DNA of 64,000 nucleotides from Pyxidicoccus caerfyrddinensis (GCF_010894405.1 NZ_JAAIYA010000018.1:138516-202515), one strand, 5' to 3'; positions 47,339 to 57,119 are shown, counted from the stretch's first letter. Notes: a model not told the origin generated them from the letters alone. Program-made: numbers and translations.

Positions 47339-48379
47339 ATGACCCCACTCGAAGCGATGGATGTCCCGGCGTCCGTGCCGGAAACCCCGGTGGTTCCTCC
47401 AGCGCGAGCGAGCGGTGGCGGGGTGGAGTTCGCCATCGGCGTCCTCAACGGCGTTGTGGGGGACTACCTGCACCGGAGCGACAACGGGCTGGCCACGCCG
47501 ATGGAGCTCTTCCACGACGGGCGCCCGCTGGCGCTCGACCGCGAATCGCTTCGTCGCGCGTATCCCCACTCGCGGGGGCGGCTGGCGCTCTGGGTCCACG
47601 GGCTCGCCGTCACCGAGGCCGTGTGGTCCTACCCTGAGGAGCCGGCGACGACATACGGCGCGCAGCTGGAGCGCGACCACGGCTTCACGCCGCTCTACCT
47701 CCGCTACAACACGGGCCTGCACATCTCCGACAACGGTGAGTCCCTGGCGCGGCTGCTGGAGGAACTCGTCGCCGCGTTCCCGGTGCCCGTCGAGGAGCTC
47801 GTCCTGGTGGGCTACAGCATGGGCGGGCTCGTGGTGCGCAGCGCATGCCACGTGGCCGCCGAGGCGGGCCAGGCGTGGCTGTCTCGCGTCCGCCGCGCCG
47901 TGTACATCGGCGTGCCCCACCTGGGCAGTCCGCTGGAGCGGGTGGGCAGCGCCGTCTCGTGGGTGCTGCGCAAGGTGCCGAATGCGTATACGCAGCTCAT
48001 CGCGGACGTGGCGGACCTGCGCAGCAGTGGAGTGAAGGACCTGGGCGTCGCCCGTCTCCTGAAGCGGGACTGGGAAGGCGCGTCCCCGGACGTGCCTCTC
48101 CAGAGTCGCGCGCATCCCGTTCCGCTGCTCCCGGGAATCTCACACCACCTGGTCGTGGGTGCGCTGGCCGAGAAGGAGCGGCACCTCGTCTCCCTGCTGT
48201 TCGGAGATGGCGTCGTCCCGCTGACGAGCGCCGCGGGCAGGGCCGGGAACACGGTGCACGACCTCCTCGTTCCGCCGGAGCACGTGCGCGTCGTCCCGGG
48301 CGCGCACCACTTCGCGCTGGCGCACGACGCGCGCGTCTACGCGCAGCTCCAGTCCTGGTTCGAGGAGGTGTCCCCATGA
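47339..48379 (+). CDS. Alpha/beta hydrolase (lipase-like)
   Basis: 346 residues from the ATG at 47339. The nucleophile elbow is VGYSMGGLVVRSA (GxSxG). The catalytic Asp is probably in LFGDGVVPLTSA and the His in PGAHHFALAH. WVHGLAVTEAVW is the oxyanion strand. It most resembles the PGAP1/lipase-like hydrolases acting on esters or lipids; no signal peptide, so cytoplasmic or membrane-peripheral. Its stop overlaps the start of the next gene (ATGA). Confidence 0.85.
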   Translation: MTPLEAMDVPASVPETPVVPPARASGGGVEFAIGVLNGVVGDYLHRSDNGLATPMELFHDGRPLALDRESLRRAYPHSRGRLALWVHGLAVTEAVWSYPEEPATTYGAQLERDHGFTPLYLRYNTGLHISDNGESLARLLEELVAAFPVPVEELVLVGYSMGGLVVRSACHVAAEAGQAWLSRVRRAVYIGVPHLGSPLERVGSAVSWVLRKVPNAYTQLIADVADLRSSGVKDLGVARLLKRDWEGASPDVPLQSRAHPVPLLPGISHHLVVGALAEKERHLVSLLFGDGVVPLTSAAGRAGNTVHDLLVPPEHVRVVPGAHHFALAHDARVYAQLQSWFEEVSP

Positions 48380-48696
48380 AGCGCTGGCGCGGGCTGAAGT
48401 CCCTGGTGCAGGACGTGGTGGACAAGGGCGCGAAGGCCGTCGAGGGCGTCCACCGTCGCACCGCGGCGGTGCCCTTCCGGCTGCTGCGCCGGATTCGGCC
48501 ACTGGACGCGCCCGTCCGCCGCATCCACGAGCTGCATGACCTGGCCCTGTCCACCTCCTACGCGATGGTGCGCCTGGTGACCCGCGTGGCCGGCAAGACG
48601 GTGGATGTCGCGCTCGACGTGGTGGAGAAGCGCTCGTCCCGCGCGCGCATCCGCGAGGTTCCGCCTCCGCCTTCGCTGCCGCCGTCCACGCCCTGA
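48376..48696 (+). CDS. Small basic protein coupled to the hydrolase
   Basis: 106 residues. It starts within the hydrolase stop codon (ATGA), with GGAGG at 48364-48368 upstream. It is Arg/Lys-rich in the first half (MKRWRGLKSLVQDVVDKGAK) and has amphipathic helices (LHDLALSTSYAMVRLVTRVA) and a Pro-rich tail. No family recognised. The helical pattern could fit a membrane-peripheral or hydrolase-partner protein. Expression with the hydrolase is certain to be coupled. Confidence 0.75.
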   Translation: MKRWRGLKSLVQDVVDKGAKAVEGVHRRTAAVPFRLLRRIRPLDAPVRRIHELHDLALSTSYAMVRLVTRVAGKTVDVALDVVEKRSSRARIREVPPPPSLPPSTP

Positions 48697-48813
48697 AGGC
48701 CGCGACGGCGCACCCGGGGTGCGAGAGGGCGGGCAGGCAGGCAGCGCTTCCCAGGCCGGGTGCTTCCAGTCCGTTCGCTCCAGCTCCACCTTCCTCGAAG
48801 GGGAGCGAGCACC

Positions 48814-50274
48814 ATGGATTCGGAGGACCCGTCCGCAGAGCTGGGGGCCGCGAAGGTTCCGCTGGTCTCCGCCGAGCAGCAACAGAAGGTTCGCCGTACA
48901 CAGCGAGGCAAGAAGCCCTCGCTGCTGGCCCGGGGTGACTTCCGGAGTGTCGACGAGCGGATGGCCGCGGGCCGGGCCCTGCGCAAGCGCTGTCCCCGGA
49001 GCGACCATGCCCTGTGGAAGCCCTTCCGGGGCCGGGAGCCGCTGGAGCAGCTCCGACTCACCGACTCGACACGGCTGCCGTGGCTCGTCCCCGTGCGCCA
49101 CGAGCGCATGGCGGAGTCGAGCTTCGCCTTCCTCCGGGGCACGCCCTTCGTCATGGCGCGCGACTTGTCGCGCACACCGGTGAGCGGCCTTCGCAGCCAG
49201 ATATGCGGAGACGCGCACCTGGCCAACTTCGGCCTCTTCGGTACGCCGGAGCGCCGCCTCATCTTCGACCTCAACGACTTCGACGAGACGCTGCCCGGCC
49301 CCTTCGAGTGGGACGTGAAGCGGCTGGCGGCCAGCTGCGTGGTGGCGGCGAGGCAGAACGGGCTCGGCAGTGGGAAGAGGGCGGCCCGCCACGCGGTGAG
49401 GGCCTACCGGCGGATGATGCGCGAGCTCGCCCCGCAGGGGCTGCTGGAGGTGTGGTCCCGGGGCGTGGACGCGGAGCAGCTCATGCGCGACTGCTCCAGT
49501 GCGGATGGGCTCGCGCAGCAGGCCGTGGAGAAGGCCCTGCGCCACACCAGTGCCCACGCGGTGGAGAAGCTCACCGAGGAGCGCGACGGCAAGCGGCATC
49601 TCGCGTACCAGCCTCCGCTGCTCTTCCCGCTCGCCTCGGTGAAGATGGGCATCTCCGCGGCGGAGCTGCGCCGGCGGATGAAGCGCCTGACGTTGGGCTA
49701 CCTGTCCTCGCTGGACGGCGCCATGAGGGACCTCTGCCTGCGGTACCAGCAGCGCGAGTGGGGCTTCAAGGTGGTGGGCGTGGGCAGCGTGGGGCTCCAG
49801 GCCTACGTGGTGCTGTGCGAGGGCAACGGCGGAAATGATCCGCTGGTGCTCCAGGTGAAGGAGGCGCAGGCCTCCGTGCTGGAGCCCCACCTGGGCCCGA
49901 GCGGCTTCCGGAGCCACGGCGAGCGCGTGGTGGTGGGGCAGAAGCGGATGCAGGCCTTCTCGGACTTGTTCCTCGGGTGGACGGAGGTGGAGGGGATGGG
50001 CGCCTTCTACGTCCGGCAGTTGCGCGACATGAAGGGCTCGCTGGACGTGGAGAAGATGGAGCCGGACGTGTTCCTCGAGTACGCGGAGTCCTGCGGCGCC
50101 ACGCTGGCCCGCGCCCACGCGCGCACGGGAGATGCCGCGGCCATTTCCGGCTACCTGGGCAGCGGACCTTGTTTCGAGGAAGCCGTGGCCGACTTCGCCT
50201 GCACCTACGCGGACCAGGTGGACGAGGACTACGGGCGCTTCATCGAAACGCCGGAAGCGGGGAAGCTGCACTGA
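48814..50274 (+). CDS. DUF2252 family protein
   Basis: 486 residues from the ATG at 48814 (GGGAG upstream). The domain is the DUF2252 type, a kinase-fold-related family: FAFLRGTPFVMARDL, ICGDAHLANFGLFGTPERRL, FDLNDFDETLPGPFEWDVKR and AYVVLCEGNGGNDPLVLQVK. The GDAHxxNFG and DxNDFDE motifs resemble the catalytic and metal sites of aminoglycoside-phosphotransferase-like kinases, so a small-molecule kinase activity is plausible but unproven. Stand-alone gene; intergenic 48697-48813 shows nothing notable. Confidence 0.88.
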   Translation: MDSEDPSAELGAAKVPLVSAEQQQKVRRTQRGKKPSLLARGDFRSVDERMAAGRALRKRCPRSDHALWKPFRGREPLEQLRLTDSTRLPWLVPVRHERMAESSFAFLRGTPFVMARDLSRTPVSGLRSQICGDAHLANFGLFGTPERRLIFDLNDFDETLPGPFEWDVKRLAASCVVAARQNGLGSGKRAARHAVRAYRRMMRELAPQGLLEVWSRGVDAEQLMRDCSSADGLAQQAVEKALRHTSAHAVEKLTEERDGKRHLAYQPPLLFPLASVKMGISAAELRRRMKRLTLGYLSSLDGAMRDLCLRYQQREWGFKVVGVGSVGLQAYVVLCEGNGGNDPLVLQVKEAQASVLEPHLGPSGFRSHGERVVVGQKRMQAFSDLFLGWTEVEGMGAFYVRQLRDMKGSLDVEKMEPDVFLEYAESCGATLARAHARTGDAAAISGYLGSGPCFEEAVADFACTYADQVDEDYGRFIETPEAGKLH

Positions 50275-50500
50275 CAGACCACCCCCGGGAGGTTGTCGCG
50301 TCCTCGCGCCCCACCCGGTGGTTGTTCTTTCGCCGAGCCCCAACGAAGCGGGGTTGGACTCCGTTGTCGGCTACCCACCAGGACGCGGCGATTCCGCCTG
50401 GGCCTTCATCCCTGGTGCCTGCGTAGATACCTTGTGGACGGAGACGCGGACCGGACGATGCGAGGGCATCGGAGCGCCGCGGGTCGAGGACACACACACC

Positions 50501-50893
50501 ATGCTGCGTGTGAAGACGTACATCGCCCAGTCAGGCATCCATGGCGTCGGTCTGTTCGCGGGTGAGCCCATTGCCAAGGGGGCGGTCGTCTGGGGGTTCG
50601 ACCCGCCGGTGGACCAGCGCTTCACGCCGGACGACGTGAAGCAGATGCCGCCGATGATGAAGAGCTTCCTGTCCCGCTACGCGTACAGCGACCGGGGCAC
50701 GCTGGTGCTGTGCGGTGACCACGCGCGCTTCATGAACCACTCGCCCCAGCCGAACTGCGGCAATGACCCGACCCGCCAGTACACCCTGGCGCTCCGGGAC
50801 ATCGCCCAGGGCGAGGAGCTGACCGACAACTACGTCACCATGGAAGACAGCTGGGAGCCGTTCGCCGGCATCATCGAGCCCGAGCGGATGTGA
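50501..50893 (+). CDS. SET-domain protein (putative protein-lysine methyltransferase)
   Basis: 130 residues from the ATG at 50501. The SET core reads IHGVGLFAGEPIAKGAVVWG, then FMNHSPQPNC (the NHS-x-x-P-N-C substrate/AdoMet motif), and a C-terminal GEELTDNY with catalytic Tyr. It is a minimal SET protein without pre- or post-SET cysteines, as found across bacteria, where substrates are mostly unknown. Upstream 50275-50500 has no gene I can support. Confidence 0.88.
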   Translation: MLRVKTYIAQSGIHGVGLFAGEPIAKGAVVWGFDPPVDQRFTPDDVKQMPPMMKSFLSRYAYSDRGTLVLCGDHARFMNHSPQPNCGNDPTRQYTLALRDIAQGEELTDNYVTMEDSWEPFAGIIEPERM

Positions 50894-50926
50894 GCGGCGG
50901 GCGCGTGTGGCTTCACGCGCCCACGC

Positions 50927-52441
50927 TCAGGGCGTGGGCGCCGCCGTCGCGTCGGGCCCGCCGTCAGCGGGGGAGGGCGGGGCCTCCAGCACGTCCTCCA
51001 CCTTCGCGGGCAGCTCCACCCACGTGGCGGACACCTCCAGTACGTCCGGCCCGGAGCCGCGCGCGTATACCGCGCCGGGCTTGTCCTTCACCTCGTTGCC
51101 CAGCCACAGCCGCGCCAGTTCCTTCCCGTCCGCGCCCTGGAGCACCGCGCCCCTCGACGCGTCGGAGATGCCGTACTTCGCCCAGCTCTTCGGCTTCGCC
51201 TCGCCGAAGGCCGACGCCTTGAAGGTGTCCAGCGAGCCCAGCACCGACGCCACCTTGAAGTGCTGCGCCTTGCCCTGCTTCGGGGACTCCACCTCCCACA
51301 CCCCGGCGCCGCCGTCCGTGCCCGTCACGCGCGCCACGGCAATCGGCTCCGCGCCGCCGCCCGGGTGGAACACCAGGCGCTTCACGTCCTCGCGGCGGAA
51401 GGCCAGCACGCGCTTGTCCTTCAATTCCGGCACGCCCACGTCCAGCACGGCCAGCGCGCTCTCGGGCACCTCGCCCAGCAGCGACTGTGAGCCCTGCTCG
51501 CGCAGCGCATAGACCTTCGTCTCCCCGCCCTCCGTCACCTGGGACAGGCGCAGGCGCACCGGTTCGCCCGTGGCCGGCGTGAAGCGCGCGTCCACCACCG
51601 GCGCCTCCAGGCCCAGCTTCTGGCGCGCCTCCGCCGAGTCTGCCGGGAAGGACAGCGCCCGCTGCTCCTTCAGCGCCGTCAGCAGGTCCGCCACCTTCAC
51701 CTCGTCCGCGCGCTCCGCCACCGGCTTCACCAGCCGCCACCCCGTCCCGCCCGTGTCGCGCGCCAGCAGGTACGCGTTCGCCTTCGCCTTCACCTCGATG
51801 CTCTGGAGCGAGGGCTCCTCCAGCGGCCCGAGGAACTCCTTCGTGCGCAACGCGAAGCTGTCCCTGTCCAGCGACCAGCGCACCGCACCCGGCGCGGCGT
51901 ACACCTTCGGGTCCCCCTCGCGGCGCACGTAGACGGAGCCGTCGAAGGTGTTCTCGATGCCGCCGTGCAGCGTCACGGTGTGCTCCCGCGCCGGACTGCC
52001 CACGGACGCCGTCGCCGTCACGGAGAAGACGGGCGTCTTCAGCCCGTACTTCTCCAGGTCCGCGTCGGTGGGCGCCTCCTCCACGGTGGCGCTGAACTTC
52101 GACGAAGCCAGCGTGCTCGTCATCGCCTCCACCGCCGCCGTCTCCGCGCGGGCAGACACGGGGGAGGTGACTCGCCACGTGCCGTCCTTCTCGCGCGCCA
52201 GCTCCGTGGTGCCGCCGCTCGCCTTCACCGTGAGCTTCGTGAAGACGGGGGCGGGCGGAGCCTTGCCGTCCTCGTCCTTCGCGCCGGCCTCGGGGGCGGC
52301 GAAGAGCTGCTCCGACACCTGCTTGCGCTCGGCCTCGCGCGTGTCGGGCTCCTTCACGCCGTACCACGCGTAGAGGCCCAGGCCCGCCGCGGCGGCGGTG
52401 AGGGCGAGCAGCGCCACCAGGTTCTTCTGGGTCTGCTTCAC
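50927..52441 (-). CDS. DUF4340 protein of the gld-like ABC cluster
   Basis: 504 residues from a GTG at 52441 that overlaps the GldG-like stop codon (GTGA). An N-terminal membrane anchor (LVALLALTAAAAGLGLYAWY) is followed by repeats of a DUF4340-type unit (KLTVKASGGTTELAREKDGT, SLQSIEVKAKANAYLLARDT, DVKRLVFHPGGGAEPIAVAR), with D-A-D-L-E-K-Y-G-L-type turns. Families of this kind sit beside gldG-like genes in many genomes and probably act on the outer face of the membrane. Exact function unknown. Confidence 0.9.
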   Translation of the reverse strand: MKQTQKNLVALLALTAAAAGLGLYAWYGVKEPDTREAERKQVSEQLFAAPEAGAKDEDGKAPPAPVFTKLTVKASGGTTELAREKDGTWRVTSPVSARAETAAVEAMTSTLASSKFSATVEEAPTDADLEKYGLKTPVFSVTATASVGSPAREHTVTLHGGIENTFDGSVYVRREGDPKVYAAPGAVRWSLDRDSFALRTKEFLGPLEEPSLQSIEVKAKANAYLLARDTGGTGWRLVKPVAERADEVKVADLLTALKEQRALSFPADSAEARQKLGLEAPVVDARFTPATGEPVRLRLSQVTEGGETKVYALREQGSQSLLGEVPESALAVLDVGVPELKDKRVLAFRREDVKRLVFHPGGGAEPIAVARVTGTDGGAGVWEVESPKQGKAQHFKVASVLGSLDTFKASAFGEAKPKSWAKYGISDASRGAVLQGADGKELARLWLGNEVKDKPGAVYARGSGPDVLEVSATWVELPAKVEDVLEAPPSPADGGPDATAAPTP

Positions 52442-54009
52442 TTGTTGCGCCTCGAGAGCCAGATGGCCAGCCCCATGCCCAGCAGCGACAGGGGGAGCAG
52501 GTCCGTGGAGACGAAGCGGATGCCGTCCATCGACGCCTCGTCCAGCTCCAGCGTGGACACCTCGCGGTCCGGCGGGCGGATGGTGATGCGCTGAATCTGG
52601 TTGGACGCCCAGCCCAGCGCGTTCATCACCAGGTTGCGGTTGGGCTCGTGCCCCCAGTTCGGGTCCAGGAGGAGCTCCGAGTCACCCACCACCACCAGCC
52701 GCGCCACGTCGAAGCGCTTGTCCTGCGCGTCACTCGTGACGCGTGTGGCGGCCACCGCCAGCGTGAGCTGGCCCGTCTTCTCGCCGTCGGAGGGCATGGC
52801 GTTCTCCTCCGGCTTCGTCTCCACCCAGCCGTACTGCGAGGTGAGCACCAGCGGATCCACCTTCACGCCCGGGACCAGGCCGAAGCGCAGCGCGGACAGG
52901 CTGCGCGGGGTGGGGAACTCGATGTTCAGCCCGCGCGCCTTCAGCGGCTTGACGATGTCGTGCTCGCTGTAGAAGGCCGACAGCACCACGTACGGGTTGC
53001 CGCTGTTGAACTGCGCGTCCGCGGCGATGCCGTCATCCACCTGCACGCCGTACTCGGCCAGCAGCGCGTCCAGGCCGTCCTCCAGCCCCGCGTCCGCGAA
53101 GTAGAGCAGCCGCCCACCCGTGGCGAGGTACTTCTGGAGTGCCTCCACCTCCGGCTTCGCGTACGGCGTGCGCGCCCCCGCGATGATGAGCACCGAGGCG
53201 TCCCTGGGCACCTCCGTCTTCCCCGCGAGGTTGAGCGCCTCCGGGGTGTAGCCCTCCTGCCGGAGCTGCCGCGTCAGCTCGGACAGGCTGGCGCCCGGGT
53301 CCGTGGGCGGCGCCTGCTCCTTCACCAGCGGCCACTCGCCGTGTCCGGTGACGAAGTAGACCTTCTGCGTCCCCACCGCGGCCAGCTTGATGAGGGCGTT
53401 GGTCAGCTCCTGCTCGGACAGCATGTTGAGCGTGGTGTGCGACTCGTTGGCGCCCTCGCCGCGCACCAGCACCACCGTCGCCTGGCCCTCCTTGAGCTGG
53501 TACTTCGCGGCCAGGTCCGGGCTGCGGCGCGGGTCCTTGAAGGCGTACTCGAACTTCTCCGGCGCCTGCGCGTGGTAGCGCTGGAACAGCTCGTCCAGCA
53601 GGCCGTAGTTCGGGTGCGAGGGCGGGATGAAGCCGAGGGCGCGCACCTTGTCCGGCAGCGCGGCCAGGGTGGACGTCGTCTGCGGCGCCAGCGTGTAGAG
53701 CTTCCCCTTCGTCAAATCCCAGGTCTGGTTCTTCTGGTGGGCGATGTAGTTCACCGCCACCAGGCCGGCCAGCACCACCAGCGCGGTGAGCACGGTGGTG
53801 GCGAAGAAGAAGCTCGACTTGCGCGAGGCGAACTGGCCGAACTGCTTGTAGTTGGTGGCGACGTACGCGCCGAGCAGCACCAACCCGAGGCCCGCCTTCA
53901 CGCCGGCGGCCACGAGGCTGCCCGAGGTGACGAACAGCGTGAACGGGCTCGACAGCAGCAACAGGAGTCCGAAGGCTCCCAGCACCTTACCGATGTTGGA
54001 CGCTTTCAT
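52438..54009 (-). CDS. GldG-like ABC-associated membrane protein
   Basis: 523 residues. Two N-terminal membrane helices and a third (VLTALVVLAGLVAVNYIA) precede a large periplasmic GldG-type domain (TKGKLYTLAPQTTSTLAALP, VYFVTGHGEWPL, SVLIIAGARTPY, ATGGRLLYFADAG), and a last helix near the C-terminus (LLPLSLLGMGLAIWL). In Flavobacteria GldG is part of an ABC complex needed for gliding; myxobacterial gliding uses other machinery, so this complex is probably a different ABC exporter accessory. It starts 6 bases after the permease stop. Confidence 0.9.
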   Translation of the reverse strand: MKASNIGKVLGAFGLLLLLSSPFTLFVTSGSLVAAGVKAGLGLVLLGAYVATNYKQFGQFASRKSSFFFATTVLTALVVLAGLVAVNYIAHQKNQTWDLTKGKLYTLAPQTTSTLAALPDKVRALGFIPPSHPNYGLLDELFQRYHAQAPEKFEYAFKDPRRSPDLAAKYQLKEGQATVVLVRGEGANESHTTLNMLSEQELTNALIKLAAVGTQKVYFVTGHGEWPLVKEQAPPTDPGASLSELTRQLRQEGYTPEALNLAGKTEVPRDASVLIIAGARTPYAKPEVEALQKYLATGGRLLYFADAGLEDGLDALLAEYGVQVDDGIAADAQFNSGNPYVVLSAFYSEHDIVKPLKARGLNIEFPTPRSLSALRFGLVPGVKVDPLVLTSQYGWVETKPEENAMPSDGEKTGQLTLAVAATRVTSDAQDKRFDVARLVVVGDSELLLDPNWGHEPNRNLVMNALGWASNQIQRITIRPPDREVSTLELDEASMDGIRFVSTDLLPLSLLGMGLAIWLSRRNK

Positions 54010-54015
54010 GTCGGT

Positions 54016-54819
54016 TCAGGCCCAGCGCTGCGCTTCCACCGTGCGGTGGGTGAGCAGCAGAGAGAAGACGATGACGGAGGCGAAGAACACGAGCGACTGC
54101 ACGTCCATCACCCCCTTGAGCATGTTCTGCAACTGCGCGTCGAAGGACAGATAGGACAGTACGGAGCGCAGTGGCTCCTCCACGGACTGCGCCACGCCGG
54201 ACAGCAGCATCCACGGCAGCAGCACGGAGAAGGTGAGGAAGGCCGCCAGCATCTGGCTCTCCGTCAGCGCGGAGATGAACAGCCCCACCGCCATGCAGGT
54301 GGCGCCCCACACCAGCAGCCCGCCGTAGCCCAGCAGCACGGTGGACCACTCCAGCGCGGTGCCGGACTCCGCCTTGCCGAACGCGGACAGCAGCAGCGGG
54401 AAGACGATGGTGAGCCCCAGCGTGGCGGAGATGACGCCCAGCCCGCCCAGGTACTTGCCCACCACGATTTCGATGGGCCGCACCGGCGCCGTCATCAGCA
54501 GCTCGAAAGTCTTGTTGCGCTTCTCCTCGGCGAACAGCCGCATGGAGAGGAAGGGCGCCACGAAGAGGGTGATGATGAGGACGGTGCCCCACAGCTGCAC
54601 GACCACGCCGTCGGTGAGGTTGCGGTAGACGCTGAAGTCCGGGGGCATCTGCTCCCAGCCCATCAGCCGCGCCATGTCCTGCACCTGTTTGAACTTCTGC
54701 AGCAGGTCCACGAAGAAGAACGACGAGAGCGCCACCATCGCCGTGAAGACCGCGTAGGCCCACGGCGTCGTGAAGTAGATGGACAGTTCCTTGCGGGCAA
54801 TCGCCAGGGCGGTGCGCAT
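54016..54819 (-). CDS. ABC-2 transporter permease (GldF-like)
   Basis: 267 residues with about six membrane helices (AYAVFTAMVALSSFFFV; VISATLGLTIVFPLLLSAFG; LVWGATCMAVGLFISALTES). The ATG at 54819 has AAGGA 8 bases upstream. The pattern is that of ABC-2 exporters. It pairs with the ATPase at 54848 and the GldG-like protein. Substrate unknown. Confidence 0.93.
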   Translation of the reverse strand: MRTALAIARKELSIYFTTPWAYAVFTAMVALSSFFFVDLLQKFKQVQDMARLMGWEQMPPDFSVYRNLTDGVVVQLWGTVLIITLFVAPFLSMRLFAEEKRNKTFELLMTAPVRPIEIVVGKYLGGLGVISATLGLTIVFPLLLSAFGKAESGTALEWSTVLLGYGGLLVWGATCMAVGLFISALTESQMLAAFLTFSVLLPWMLLSGVAQSVEEPLRSVLSYLSFDAQLQNMLKGVMDVQSLVFFASVIVFSLLLTHRTVEAQRWA

Positions 54820-54847
54820 GGATGGGTTCCTTGAAGGCGTGCGCCGC

Positions 54848-55588
54848 TCAGGCGGCGGTCAGCTTGATGAAGACTTCTTCCAGCGACGCGCTCTCCGCCT
54901 GGCCGTGGAGGCTGGCCAGCTTGCGGATCTCGTCGTAGGCGACAATCTTCCCCTGGTTGATGATGAGGGCCTTCTCGCACGTCATCGTCACCTCCGGGAG
55001 GATGTGCGTGGAGAGGATGACGGTGTGCTTGCCTGCAAGCCCCTTGATGAGGGCGCGGACCTCGGCGCGCTGCGCGGGGTCCAGGCCCTCGGTGGGCTCG
55101 TCGAGGATGAGCACCGGCGGCGAGCCGAGCAGCGCCTGGGCGATGCCGACGCGCTGCTTGTAGCCCTTGGAGAGGTTCTGGATGACGCGGTCCAGGACGT
55201 GCGACACGCCGGTGAGGCCGGCCACCCGCTCCACCTCTACCTTGAGGCCGCGGCCGGGCAGCCCCTTCAGGGACGCCACGAACTTGAGGTACCCGCGCAC
55301 CGTCATCTCCGGGTAGAGCGGCGGCGTCTCCGGCAGGTAGCCGATGCGCCGCTTCACCTCCAGCGGCTGCTCGAAGACGTCGAAGCCTCCCACCCGGGCC
55401 GTGCCCGCCGACGGCGGCAGGAAGCCGGTGAGAATCTTCATGGTGGTGGACTTGCCGGCGCCATTGGGGCCGAGGAAGCCGAGAATCTCACCCTCTTCGA
55501 CACTGAAGGTGAGGTCCTCCACGGCCACCCTGTCGCGGTAGCGCTTGGTGAGGTGCTGCACCTCGATCATCGGCATGGGAAGGCTCAC
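54848..55588 (-). CDS. ABC transporter ATP-binding protein (GldA-like)
   Basis: 246 residues. Walker A LGPNGAGKSTT, signature LSKGYKQRVGIAQ (LSKGY rather than LSGGQ, seen in GldA- and CcmA-type ATPases), Walker B LILDEPTEGLDPAQR, H-loop LSTHILPEV. The start at 55588 (GTG) is not certain; ATG at 55576 or 55570 would remove 4 or 6 residues. First gene of the four-gene cluster, behind a predicted promoter. Confidence 0.94.
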   Translation of the reverse strand: MSLPMPMIEVQHLTKRYRDRVAVEDLTFSVEEGEILGFLGPNGAGKSTTMKILTGFLPPSAGTARVGGFDVFEQPLEVKRRIGYLPETPPLYPEMTVRGYLKFVASLKGLPGRGLKVEVERVAGLTGVSHVLDRVIQNLSKGYKQRVGIAQALLGSPPVLILDEPTEGLDPAQRAEVRALIKGLAGKHTVILSTHILPEVTMTCEKALIINQGKIVAYDEIRKLASLHGQAESASLEEVFIKLTAA

Positions 55589-55661
55589 GTGAAGAGGCGA
55601 GCCACCCAGGGCCGCCGGCCGTTGAGCGTGCTCGCCTGACGGTCTCGGAAAAAGGCGCGCG

Positions 55662-55688
55662 GATATAAAAGCGACTTTCGCCCGTCAA
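55662..55688 (-). promoter_or_regulatory. Predicted promoter of the gld-like ABC cluster
   Basis: On the minus strand TTGACG (complement of 55683-55688), 15-base spacer, TATATC (complement of 55662-55667), within an A/T-rich patch rare in this genome. The transcription start would fall near 55655, 67 bases before the ATPase gene. The spacing is a little short. Confidence 0.5.
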
Positions 55689-55796
55689 GGCGAGTTCCCG
55701 TACTCCGGGAGCGGGCTTGCCTGCTGGCCGGACTCCTGCAACAGGGGTCTCCGGTGCGGTTCTCCGGACACGCCGAACAGGGGTAGTGAGGCGTCT

Positions 55797-56990
55797 ATGC
55801 CAATCGTGGTGCAGAAGTACGGCGGCTCCTCGGTCGCCGACGTGGAGAAGATTCGCAAGGTGGCCGGGCGCGTGAAGGACAAGCGCGACTCGGGCTACCA
55901 GGTGGTGGTGGTGGTGAGCGCCATGGGCGACACCACGGACGAGCTGCTGGCCCTGGCCAAGGGCGTGTCCGTGGACCCGCCCCGGCGCGAATTGGACATG
56001 CTGCTGACGTGTGGCGAGCGCATCTCCATGGCGCTGTTGTCCATGGCCCTCCAGGAGATGGGGGTGCCGGCCATCAGCTTCACCGGCAGTCAGAGCGGCA
56101 TCATCACCAACGACGCGCACGCGCAGGCCCGCATCGTCGAGGTGCGGCCGTACCGCATCCACGACGAGCTGGCGCGCGGCAAGGTGGTCATCGTCGCGGG
56201 CTACCAGGGCGTGTCCTTCAAGAAGGAAGTGACGACGCTGGGGCGCGGCGGCTCGGACACGACGGCGGTAGCACTGGCGGCCGCGCTGGACGCGGAGGCG
56301 TGTGAAATCCTCTCCGACGTGGACGGCGTCTTCAGCGCGGACCCTCGCGTGGTTCCGGACGCGCGCAAGCTGGAGTCGCTGAGCTACGACGAGATGCAGG
56401 AGCTGGCGAGCGCGGGCGCCAAGGTGCTCAACGCGCAGGCGGTGGAGTGGGCCAAGGCCAGCGGCATCGCCATCCTCGCGCGCACCGCGCACGGGCAGGG
56501 GACGGGCACGGTGGTGCAGGAGCTGTCCGTCCCCACCGACAACCGGGTGAAGGGCGTCACCGCCGAGCCGGAGATGGCGGTGCTGTCCGCCAGCGAACAG
56601 GTGCGGCTGGAGGCGCTGCTGGAGTTCCTGGATGCCAGAGGGGTGCGCGGCCGGACGCTCGGCTTCGACGGGCCCGCGGACGGTGCGAGGCACACCGCCA
56701 TCGCCGTGCCGCTGGCGGACATCCACGGGACGGACGCGCTGCGAAAGGACCTGGCCACGCGCTTCGGCGAGGCGGTGTCGTGGCGCGAGGACCTGGGCAC
56801 CGTCACCTGTGTCGGGGTGGGGCTGAACGCGGACTGGGTGCCGCTGCGGCGCGCGCTGGCGGCGGCGGAGGAATTGGGAGCGCGGGTGTACGCCGTCCAC
56901 ACCTCGCCGCTGCAGCTGACGTTGCTGGTGGACAAGACGCACCTGAAGGAGCTGACGGCCCGGGTGCACCGGGAGCTCCTCGGCGGGTAG
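55797..56990 (+). CDS. lysC: Aspartate kinase
   Basis: 397 residues. It phosphorylates aspartate, the first step to lysine, threonine, methionine and diaminopimelate. Motifs: [13 protein letters not shown] at the start, [44 protein letters not shown]. The C-terminal region carries two ACT domains for feedback control ([20 protein letters not shown] and [13 protein letters not shown]). It is about 10 residues shorter than the usual monofunctional enzyme, within range. Stand-alone, with no linked asd in the window. Gap 55589-55796 holds the divergent promoter. Confidence 0.97.
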   Translation: MPIVVQKYGGSSVADVEKIRKVAGRVKDKRDSGYQVVVVVSAMGDTTDELLALAKGVSVDPPRRELDMLLTCGERISMALLSMALQEMGVPAISFTGSQSGIITNDAHAQARIVEVRPYRIHDELARGKVVIVAGYQGVSFKKEVTTLGRGGSDTTAVALAAALDAEACEILSDVDGVFSADPRVVPDARKLESLSYDEMQELASAGAKVLNAQAVEWAKASGIAILARTAHGQGTGTVVQELSVPTDNRVKGVTAEPEMAVLSASEQVRLEALLEFLDARGVRGRTLGFDGPADGARHTAIAVPLADIHGTDALRKDLATRFGEAVSWREDLGTVTCVGVGLNADWVPLRRALAAAEELGARVYAVHTSPLQLTLLVDKTHLKELTARVHRELLGG

Positions 56991-57119
56991 GCCTCTTCCC
57001 ACATGCGGACACGCCGGGGGTGGATTGTTGATCCATGCGGCTCCGGCGTGGCACCCCGCTTCCCTCCGGTGGGTTCGTGCCTACCCTCGCGTCCTGAACA
57101 CCGTGAGGTGGAGGACGGG

